A stretch of DNA of 64,000 nucleotides from Oxytricha trifallax (Eukaryota > Ciliophora > Spirotrichea > Sporadotrichida > Oxytrichidae): assembly GCA_000711775.1 (NCBI GenBank), contig ARYC01018606.1:25596-89595 (forward strand), given 5' to 3'. Shown piece by piece: positions 23,577 through 33,800 of the stretch. A program made the position numbers and the translations under genes. Position 1 is the first letter of the stretch. Each line of letters begins with the position of its first letter. The notes below the pieces were generated by a model. The model had not been told where the DNA came from and made no database searches. It saw only the letters and a program-made list of their open reading frames with translations.

Positions 23577-25079
23577 ATGGAAATATATAATTTATCTGAA
23601 AATCCTGCGTCATCAGTCTAGTATTATGATTACAATTCAGATCAGATTTGCAGATAAACCTTCGTCCTTACAAGCATCACATTTTCTTACCCTAATCAAC
23701 CTACAGATGAAGCTAAAAATATTTAAAGAGAATATTATTAAAATCTAAAATTTAAGAATTTAAATTTATTTATGATATTTTAATGTATATTATTTCCTTC
23801 TACCCAAATATACTTCAATAAATGCAGTTAATGGTATCATTTAAGATGAGTCTGTGCTTGCTTTTATTTATGTATGTGCTGTACAGTTTGTGCAAAATTG
23901 CCTTTAACTATAAGAAAAGAGATTTCCTCACGACTATAATCCAGATACTCTTTGGATTCACACTCCTATGTAAGAATTATTTTAATTATTTTATCTATTC
24001 AGTTAGAGGCATCTCTATTGGAAGCAGTTTGATTGTTTCAGATATGCAAGAATCAATAGATAAAAATTACACAGTACTCGTGGTTTTTTGTTATTTTGCA
24101 GATTTTTGTTTCTGTGGTGCTGTTTTAATATAGCTTTACCTTTGGTTAGTAGAGCTTCTAATCTATACTATACTAACTAATTAATACTATAACTATTAAA
24201 ATTTTTGCTCATTTATTTAAACATAGGATGGATGTTTCTTACATGATTAAATACTAGCAATCTTCAATGCAAATAAACTAGGATACTCAGAAAATTAACT
24301 TTAACAGATTTGAGAGAAAAAGTTTTATTGTATTAATCCTTAGTTTGGTTATTTTGTTTACAGTTTTGATTACTAATGCTGGTAAGTCTATGAAAATTAT
24401 TTTTTTATTTTTAGATTGAGTTTAAATCCATTAATCTTATTCTTAAATGCTTTTATATAGTACTGTAATCGTTCCATTGTTAAAATGGCTATCAAAGGTA
24501 AATAAATAAATAATATACTAACACAAGTTTAGATGGATGGACATATCAATCTATATAGTTATGATAGTAGCTCAAGTCTCATTGAGTACATTCTTTATTT
24601 ATTAAGCCCGTAGACATAGACGCGTATGCTGGAACACACAGAAGAAAGAGGTAATTAAGCAAACAGTTCTTATATATTTTATAGAGCTATTGCATCATTG
24701 CAGGAATTGTGATAAGTTTCATATTGAAGATTGCAGTTAAGAGTTTGAAGTAATATGATCTCAGCAAAGGAAAAAACCCAGATATTGTTCAACATTCAAT
24801 TATTTATTTAGTTTTTCACTTACTTCGTTTAAACAATTAAACTCCTTAAATTATAATAATTTATTTAAGGATTTTGAAGATTATCAAATTGTGAATTTCC
24901 TAGCTTTTGGAGTCTCTGAATTTTTCCCAATTGCATTATGGACTGCTCTCAAAGCACCTGAAGACTTTTTCGGACTATTCAATGTTTTAAGTAAATCATA
25001 TTTCTTATGTTCATTTTCTGCTTATAGCAATCCAAAAGTTTTCAATATTTTTATTATGATTATTCCGCATATACAGTGA
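23577..25079 (+). CDS. Multi-spanning membrane protein, tandem paralog 1
   Basis: ATG 23577 starts M-E-I-Y-N-L-S-E-N-P, a polar N-terminal domain to about 23760. Then come hydrophobic segments: L-C-L-L-L-F-M-Y-V-L-Y (23850), I-I-Q-I-L-F-G-F-T-L-L (23935), F-I-V-L-I-L-S-L-V-I-L-F (24330), I-Y-I-V-M-I-V-A-Q-V-S-L (24560), Y-C-I-I-A-G-I-V-I-S-F-I (24690) and a final F-L-A-F-G-V-S-E-F-F-P-I-A-L-W (24897), ending TGA 25077-25079. About seven membrane passes are plausible. IESs separate at least five MDSs. The layout resembles a receptor- or transporter-like protein of a ciliate-specific family; I cannot name it. The neighbouring gene is a clear paralog. Confidence 0.65.
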
Positions 25080-25135
25080 ATAAATTATTTATTTATAATA
25101 ATCAGGTGTGATTAATTTATTAAAATTGTAATGAA

Positions 25136-26429
25136 ATGATCAATCATCAACTTACTCAATCCTTATAAGCATAAATTCATTAGATTTATAAAAACATATA
25201 TCTTTCTCAGTTTTCTTTTAAAATATTGAATAAAGACGACTTAACATAAGAAGAGAAAGATTTGATTCATATTTTGTACTCTATAGGGATGAGTTTAACT
25301 TTGATGCTTTTGATATATGTGCTGTACAATAAATGCAAAATTATATTTAATTGTAAGAGGAAAGATTATCTCACAGTCACTATTTAGTTTATGTTCTCAG
25401 TCAGCTTATTAAGTAAGTTAAAAGTTAAAGATGTGGTTTATCATATATTGTGAACGGATATTCATGAAGTACTAAGGTTTTGACATACTAATCTATTGAT
25501 AAATTTTAGTTAGATGCATTTAATTTGGATATACACTTAAGCTAGATGAATCAAAAAGGTATTTATTCAGTGTAGTTGGAGAGACATTTTTTGAGTTAGC
25601 AATTTGCACTTACTTTTTCTCATGGTAATATCAAAATAAAATTCGAAAAAGTTTGGTTTAAAATGATTACAGGCTTGAAATTGGACTTATGGTGACTTGT
25701 TAAAAGCCATTAAATGTGCTTAACATGGAATCTTAGAAGAGAGTGTTCAATAAATCAGAAAAGAAATGGCTATGTATAATGCTTATTGAGTGGTTAATTT
25801 AAATCTGCGTTGTAGCTTATGTAATAAATTCAATCAAATTACTAATAAATTTCATAGAATGTGATAAGTTTCACAGTATAAAGCGACATAGTTGTATCAA
25901 ATTACATAGATATAGCAGTTTTTAGTTCTATAGCAACATAAATAATACTAATAAGCATCTACTTTATTACTTCTGTTCGAAAATTGCGAAGCGAAGCTTG
26001 GCGTAAAAATAAAATTGAAGTCACGATAATAATTACTCTTTTGATTGTGAGTTATTTCTTGAGATTAGCAATAAGATTTTACTACATGACTGAACATTAT
26101 CAAACACTAATTGACTGCTATGCACAATTATCTATTTTACTGATATGTGAATATATTCCTATATTTCTATGGAGCTTTTGCAAGAAACCAGGAGATTGCT
26201 TTTACACATACAATAATTTTGGTAAGCAAAATGATAATGCTTAAAGTTAATTATAGGATCCCACAAGTTTAGTATTTTCTAAATACAGAAAGATTCTCAG
26301 CTATATGATACATAATTAATTAAAGAGATTTAACATTTTTCAAGCAGCGACTCTAGTATATCAATGAATTCTAGTGCGGAGAGAGATTTAACAAATGATG
26401 TTTATACTTAATTACATGACAAAATTTGA
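25136..26429 (+). CDS. Multi-spanning membrane protein, tandem paralog 2
   Basis: ATG 25136 (M-I-N-H-Q-L-T-Q) runs in frame into M-S-L-T-L-M-L-L-I-Y-V-L-Y-N-K-C-K-I, matching S-L-C-L-L-L-F-M-Y-V-L-Y-S-L-C-K-I of paralog 1. The next block K-D-Y-L-T-V-T-I-Q-F-M-F also aligns. Later segments (25750-25860, 25984-26244) add further hydrophobic spans and a final I-P-I-F-L-W-S-F-C-K-K-P, homologous to paralog 1's A-L-W-T-A-L-K-A-P. A Ser-rich cytoplasmic-type tail (26340-26429) ends at TGA 26427-26429. Only about 55 bp separate the two genes. Function unknown; the duplication is what is seen. Confidence 0.6.
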
Positions 26430-26661
26430 TTTAAATTAGCATTTTAATACTTTCTTATACTTATTTAGTTCTTGATCAATAAATTATGAGTTAAAGAGTG
26501 AAATGTAAATTCAAATTAAATTTGTATATTAATTAGAATCATTAACTTTCAAATATGAGCATTTAGGAGTTTTTAGTAAAGTATACCTCTTTCAACTATT
26601 TTATGAATTCTTGCATAATAAAGAGATAATATAAGGTAGAAGTGTACATTGAAATATGAAT

Positions 26662-26734
26662 CGCTCGCGTAGCTCAGTTGGTAGAGCGCTCGGCTGTTAA
26701 CCGAAGGTCGATGGTTCGAACCCATCCGTGAGCG
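26662..26734 (+). tRNA. tRNA-Asn (anticodon GTT)
   Basis: A 73 nt cloverleaf: acceptor CGCTCGC/GTGAGCG, A box TAGCTCAGTTGG, anticodon loop CTGTTAA giving GTT (Asn), B box GGTTCGAACCC. No intron. The 3' CCA is not encoded, as usual in eukaryotes. Confidence 0.97.
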
Positions 26735-26737
26735 TAA

Positions 26738-26743
26738 TTTTTT
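26738..26743 (+). terminator. Pol III T-run after tRNA-Asn
   Basis: Six consecutive T residues begin 4 nt after the tRNA, the normal RNA polymerase III stop. Confidence 0.8.
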
Positions 26744-27452
26744 CTCAAATGGGATTTTGCCTTTTAAGAGTTTTGAGATTAATTTAAAATCCTTAATATT
26801 AATTTAATCACTCATAACTTAAACTAGATTTAAATCAAAAACACTCCAATTTTGATGCTATAAGAAGTCAGACCTTCAGATTTTCTCACAACAGATTAAT
26901 ATTTAGCTTTCACTTGAACATATTTTACTAGTTGCACTATGGAATTCCCGATTATTTTCAAGTTATCTAATAATTTAGTTAATTTAATTTTCTTTCTGCA
27001 TATATAACTTTTATAGAATCTCTTTTCCCTATGTTTACAATATTTTATAGTTAAATATTTCTCAATAGTTTTACATATCACTCTTTTTAATCAGTGTTTG
27101 ACGCATTTTTCATATTAAAATTAATAATTTATAATAATTTTAGGTTGATTGATATATTATGATAAATATGAATGAAATAAGCGAGTAGATAAATGAAGCA
27201 AAATATATTGATGTCGCGTTATATTATTTTATGCCAGCTGAAAGTAAAAATAATAGGATATTTAAATTTGACTGTGCTTGGATAAAGATAAACATAATTT
27301 ATGAATGAATATCTTACGGGGTAGGAAAGTAACTATATTGAAAGTGTTTAAGGAATAAATTATCCCTTAAAGTAAAGTAAGGGAATCATGAAATTTTCTG
27401 AATAAAGTGAATTGTTTTAAATAATTAAATAAAGAGATTAATAATTGAAAAA
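26744..27452. other. AT-rich intergenic DNA
   Basis: No coding or RNA feature supported. Confidence 0.5.
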
Positions 27453-27740
27453 ATGTCTGATCAGAGTGCTCTGTGTCTATCAACATTAATGTAAGTTACA
27501 AAAAACATATCTAACATTTTATTTTTACAGGGGTTGCACCTGGCCAGACTGAGGACGTCAACGGAGAGGGTGTTCAAGAAGTCACAGTGAGAAGGGCAGA
27601 CAATTTAAGATTTTCGATGATGACGAAGAAGATGAGGAGGAAGAGGAAGATGAAACGTTTTTTTGTTAGATTTACTATTGCTATTACTATTGTTATTATT
27701 CTAAATTCATTTTCTAATTCACTTTATTTTATTTAAAAAG
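27453..27740 (+). pseudogene. Repeat unit E, copy 1: gene-like, with a possible intron
   Basis: ATG 27453 reads M-S-D-Q-S-A-L-C-L-S-T-L. It is followed by GTAAGT…TTTTTACAG (about 27492-27531), which looks like a ~40 bp spliceosomal intron, then G-C-T-W-P-D, an in-frame TGA, R-G-C-S-R-S-H-S-E-K and an acidic tail of Asp/Glu. A diverged copy lies at about 32700-32990 inside an IES of the pyrophosphatase gene, sharing ACAAAAAACATATCTAA, the GGCGACGTCA-like block and the 3' flank. It looks like a germline-limited repeat derived from a small acidic protein gene. Not recognised. Confidence 0.4.
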
Positions 27741-27814
27741 CATCATGAATATGCATATTCTAATTGCACTTTTTGTCTAGATGCATGAAGCAAATAAACA
27801 GAACTATAAACTCA

Positions 27815-30800
27815 TCAGACGAGGTATGCAGTCTTTGCGAAGAAGTCAGCGAAGACGAGTGTATATACAAATACATAATAAACATAACTTTAATTATTTT
27901 TAAGAGTGAGGTGATAGCTGAGAGCTTGATGAGAATGTTGATGGATGGACCTGAGGTATCCTTTAATGGGTCACCAACAGTCTATATTATACCGATTAAG
28001 GATTGATATATAAAACATTAAAGTTTTTATTAGTAATATAGTGAGTGTCACCAACAACGGCGGATTTGTGAGCTTCGGTTCTCTTTTCGAGGAGAACGTA
28101 TTCAGTCTCGCTACCCTTGGCCATGTGGACCTTAGAGTAAACACCGCTCTCAACGTATTTCTTTGCGTTATTCAAATTTTATTAATAAAAACTTCTTTTA
28201 ATATCCCAAGCACCTCCAGTGTTTGAGAATGAGATGGCGATTTGGACACCTGAAACGATGGCACCAGCAAGAAGACCTGAAACACCTCTTGGTCCGAAAA
28301 GGATACCGACGAGGAGTGGTGATCCAATAACGAGGATACCTGGGAGGACCATCTTCTTGAGGGAAGCGTCAGTTGAGATAGCCAATCAAAACCCCAAAAG
28401 CCCTTAATGAGGTTTATAAGTGCTTTGAATTGTAGGGAATTCGTTAGGGGTTGGGGTTATTAATAGGTTTTAATGTGAAATTTATAGTAAATGTATTTAA
28501 TGTAATCACTCAAAATGCACTTTAGGATCATGTGGTAGCGGTCTGAAGTTTATCTTACTTAATCACAACTCTATCTGCTCTATTGATATGTCTGATCTTG
28601 AGTTTGGTTTAATTATTATTGACTCAGCCATTTGTTTTCATTGATTGATATACTCTTGTTTTGTCAATAAATTGCTTTATTCTTTGTTTAGCGTCCTTCT
28701 CGCATCTTGTAGAGTAGTATTCATTGCGAGGCATATCGCACTCTATTATTATTGCTGCTAAAGCCCACACATCCCACTAAAAGTCTCCATCTCACCAGTC
28801 TTCTCTTTTGGATAGTACCCTTGCGTTCCCATACAGTTCCAAGCCTTGATACTTCCACTCTTTAGGCTCTGTTGAAATCGATTATTGCTACTATTACAGG
28901 TGAGAAGTTTATCATTTTATATTCTGGCTTCAAATCTCTGTGAACAAACCCTAACTTATGAAGCTCTTTAATACCTATACGGTCTGAGTTGCTATTTATC
29001 CAAGTTACTTATGATTCCTTTGATCAGTTATGAAATCTCTTAGGGTCATTTCATAGATTGGAAGTCTGAAAGCAACATGATCCTTGGCAAGGAGAACAGC
29101 ATCTAGCTTGATTAAGTAACTACACTCTTTTAACTTTGCTTGAGTGAGAACTTGATACTCATTTGTAAACTCCATCTAATATTTATCATCACTTAAGAGA
29201 TAGTTGAAGGGATACACCTTGTATGCGTATTGATGATCATTGATAACTTTCTTATCAAAGGAGTCTTCTAATATTAGGTAGCTTTAAAGAGAGGTTTCTA
29301 GGTCAATTTAAGCAAGAACCGGTATTTTCTTGTATTGAATCTTGATCATAATTTTTGTTATTTCAGAGGTCAGTTGGTTGCGTGCCTTCCTAATGTACTC
29401 TAACTCTCTTGCTTATTCAGGCACAACGACCTTAGAATATTCCCTCGCTTTTCTTTTGTTGAGAAGCTTCAGCTCAACTTCATGATTCTCAACCTCTATA
29501 TCTTACTTGTGAGCTTTTTATAGATGCTTCTTCAAGTCTCTTGTATGAGAGTATTGCTTATGACATTCAAAGCATTCATACTTTCCATCTATTTTATCAT
29601 GCTTTAAGTATACAGTAGGCTTGGCTTCTCTATGCTCTTTCTTATGTCTGTTCCAGCTTGATTTATGAGCAAAATCTCTCTCACATAGCTCACAAAAATA
29701 GACTTTAGCTTCTTCAGTTTATATAGGAATTTCATTAATACACTTTCTCCTCCTCTCTGTCTCCCACGCACTTGTTTGCCATTTATTTTCTATTATTAAT
29801 TTCTATTTTAATAACAGAGACATTAAGTGATAGCTCTGGTAGTTCCTTATGAGAGTTCATCTCACAGCTATCACACTTTTTATTGACGCCAAAGGTAAGT
29901 CTCATTTAGTTAGATGGAAGTGTTGTTGTTTTTCTTAAAATGTTAGCGCTCATATTTAAATTTGAATTTAAAATTATAAAACTGCCTCTATAACTGAGAG
30001 CTTATATGAGAGCTTTGCAAGCCTACAAGTTTCAAGGGAAGTTCTTAAAGTATGAGAGAAGAATTATGAGTGTTAAGAGACGATCCAGTTCTACATATTG
30101 GTGAGGAAGTAACCATTTTTACTTTCAATAATAAGTTGATTATAGTACGTACCGATTTAGGAAGTGCACCTAATTAAATACGTACTGCTTTAGGAGGTAT
30201 TTTGTCATTTTATTATTATAATTAGGGTGCTCCTAATTAAGTACTAGCTTTAATTAATGCTCCTAATTAAGTACTAGCATTTTAGAAGTTGCTCCTAATT
30301 AAGTACGTACCAATTTAAATTTAAAAAATATGGAACTATAACAGTAGAAATTGATATCAATCTCTCAAGTTTGAAACCAGTTCTCAAAACCTTCTCCATA
30401 TCCTTCTTAGAGGTTGACCTCCTATAGGATGCCCATATTTAATAGTAAGTTTTACAGAGGTATATAATTGAAATCAATAAACTTAAATTTGAATATCATT
30501 TCTTAGATCTGTAAACAAGATGGAGTCAATGAATGATGTAATGAAAAGAGTGCAAGTTCAAGAATTGATTCAGGGATTTAGAAGCAAGGAGGATTTGCAC
30601 CGCTACCTGGTGCAGCAAGGTAATGAACTCATAGTAACTCATCTTGATTATGTAGTTGGTTTGTTTCTTGCCAACGATGGAAGGTACCAAAATTTCATTT
30701 CTAAGGGCGATACTCTGCGAAGAGAAGAAAGCATTGAAAACTTAAGATGTAAAATTTGCAAAGATTCCAAACTATCCAGAAATCTCAGTGACTAACTTAT

Positions 30801-33800
30801 ATGAGGATGCTATGAATGACCCAGAGGTTTCGCTGTACCTGCCTACTAAGAAGCAGTTGTGAAATAAACTGCCTGAAAGAAACTATTTCTTTGGCATACT
30901 TGCAACAATTAAAGGTGATTACTTGACAGAAATTATTCAAGAATCTCATAAGAAAAGGTACAGCATCTCTTCAGAAGATAAGGACAAACAAGGGATCAAG
31001 ATAAGTGAGAGCCGGCTATCAGAGCTGCAGAAGCACCCTTATATTTCAAATAAGATTTATAGCTTAACTCTTTAGAAAAATCTGGTACTGGCATCTTCTT
31101 GATGAAGGAATAGAGCAAGCTTCACAGAGAGCGAAAGTCGCAGACAAAGTATGAAGTCAGCAAGAGACTTTATTCAAATATTCAGCCACCAGAGTCAATG
31201 AACATAGATGCTGGAGCTGGCAGTAAGAGAAAAAACTTAGGTGGAGGGAAGCAAGAAGTAGAAGAAAAGAAAGAGAAGCCAGCTCCCTCTAAAGAATTTT
31301 AAATGTGACTTATATATTCATTAACTTAACTACAAAACTTATTTATATACATTCACTCTCCCTTCTTTAACACACTTTTAAGCCAACAAATTATCTACTC
31401 TCTTCGCTGAGCTTTTAATAAAGTCTACTGTTTCGATAGGTATGTCATGCATCAAGTGATATAGCAGCAGTTTCTTGTAATGACCTTTTAATATTCCAGT
31501 AGAACTCATTCCATTAAACTATGGACTGTAAGGTACGTTGAACACTGGCGTTATTCTAAGTTGTTCATAACTCTTCCTTGTTTCTTTGGCATTATGAACA
31601 GAAAGATTATCAACGAATAGTATAATCTCTTATTCAGGGTACTTCTCTCTCAGCTGTTCTAAGAACTTTATATACTACTCTGTCTTAATAGAGCGAGGAT
31701 GAATAAGATAAGTTTCTAAACCAGTATCCTCGCTAATTCCTCCAAGAATAGCCATTGTTTATACCTTGACTTTCTAGTCATATACTTCTATGTTGCTATG
31801 CCTCTTATACCAAGACTTCTAGATGAAAGTGTTGAATGTAAACACAGCCTCGTCAGCATGAATAAACTTAATATTATTCTATTAGGCTCTCTGCATTTAA
31901 TTATAAATATAATTTAAGTTGTTGTTGTAAAATGGCAGAGTGAAATCAATTACTCTCTTGATACGATTTACACCTTTGTAAGAGATACCGTTTCGTTTAT
32001 AAATGTTTGCAACAGACTATGCAGAGATCTTCAACTCAGGGAACTGGCGATGAAACATAATAGCTCGTTAGTCGAGAGAGAAGTGAGCCCAATACTTCAA
32101 AGTTTTTTCATTAATAAGATAGTCAATATGCTTCTATAGAAACTTAGACTTCCTCTTAGGCTAAGAATTCAGCTATTATTGCTTTAATTACACAGCTTTC
32201 AAGCAGTGAGAACGAACAGTTGATGGACTACGCTTTAAGAGCAGTGCAATAGACTTATAGTTCAGTACTGGTTTGACTTATTCACTATACATATCACTTC
32301 CATAACGCAGTTTAAATACTAAATCTATATACTGTTCATCATAAATAGACCCCAAAAGCTTGTTATTTTTGTCTCGCATTTAATTAATAACCCCAACCCC
32401 TAACAAATTCCCTACAAATCAAAGCACTTATAAACCTCATTAAGGGGTTTTGGGGTTTTGAATGCATCTATCGTAATCTGGCTCTCTGCTTTCGTCTTGG
32501 ATAAGACCGCTTCTGAATTGTCTGGTAATTTCAACAATCATTTCGTTGGCAGCTTGACCGACGGCTGACATGGTCAAAGCGGAGAAGGCGTATGGGAGCA
32601 TAGCACCAACCAAGAGTCCTGAGAACTCGAGTGGTTGAAGAATTATGAAAAATAAGTGAAAAACTTTAATTAAAATTAAAATTTATAATTTTAATAAGGA
32701 AAACTTAAGATGGCGTCCCTAAAGCAGCCAGTCATTCACTAAAATTTGCAAGTTCCAAAAAACATATCTAAAAGATTTTTATCTCATCAATACTTACCAG
32801 CTAGAGTGGCGACGTCAGTGGACCGAGACATCATGTGAAACAAGGAAAAAATGGGAACAGCAGAGTAAGTTTGGCCAGATAGAGCAAAGTATGAAGGATA
32901 TTTGAAAGATGATGAAGCTGTTTCTTTATTCCATTTCTGTAATTGTTTATACTAATACTTATTATTTAAATTCATTTTCATATTACATTGAAGTCTTCCT
33001 CTTATTTTTCATAAATGTTGACTTGTGTAAGCTTTGATCTGGTAACGAAAGCACCGAATAAGGCGAGGGCTACGAGGCAGGCAGATCCAATAGCGAATCC
33101 TTTACCAATAGCAGCAGTAGTGTTTCCTGCAGCGTCGAGCTTGTCGGTTGCCTCTCTGACACTCTTGTGAAGGCCAGACATCTCAGCAATACCACCGGCG
33201 TTATCTGAAATTGGTCCATAACCATCGATAGCGAGGGCAATTGGAAGGCATCCAAGCATACCGAGGGCGGCAAGAGCAATACCGTACATTGAAGCGAATG
33301 TGAATGAAATGTAGATGGTAGTAGCAATGCAGAGGATTGGAATAATGGTTGACATGTAACCGAGGGCGAGTCCGAGGATAATGTTTGGAGCAGCACCAAT
33401 AACGCAAGCTTCAGCGAGTTCTTGAACTGGTGAGTAAGCATTTACATGTATTTCTTAGTTTAATACAATTTATTAGGAATTATTGACATAAATTAATGGA
33501 TTGCTGGTGTAAATTTCGGTGATCCAACCAATGATGAATCCTGACCATAATCCTGAGGCAATTAAAACTCAGAAATCCCTTATTGAGATTTATAAGTGCT
33601 TTGATTTGTAGGGAATTTGATGGGTGTTGGGTTATTTATTAAATGCTAGACAAATATAACAAACTTTTGGGATCTATTTGTGATAAAGAGTATAGATTTA
33701 ATATTTAAACTGGGGGGGGGGAAGTTTCCTGCACCGGTTTATGATAAAAAAAAAATTTTAGGGAAGTTTCCTGCACTCTTTTAAATTTTTTTAATTAAAT

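Larger units (their letters stand above)
28387..32460. mobile_element. TBE transposon copy 2, inside the pyrophosphatase coding sequence
   Basis: The left end CAAAACCCCAAAAGCCC and right end GGGGTTTTGGGGTTTTG form inverted repeats, with AAT on each side (28384-28386, 32461-32463). It is 4074 bp long. Same gene order and orientation as TBE1. The least decayed copy here, but its kinase ORF has a frameshift and an in-frame TGA, and its transposase lacks the catalytic Glu region. It sits between codons for D-Y-D-R-C-I and I-S-T-D-A-S-L-K of the pump. Confidence 0.97.

Noticed and set aside
33070-33441. Two alternative minus frames overlapping the pump
   Set aside because: Frame shadows of the conserved H+-pyrophosphatase segment.
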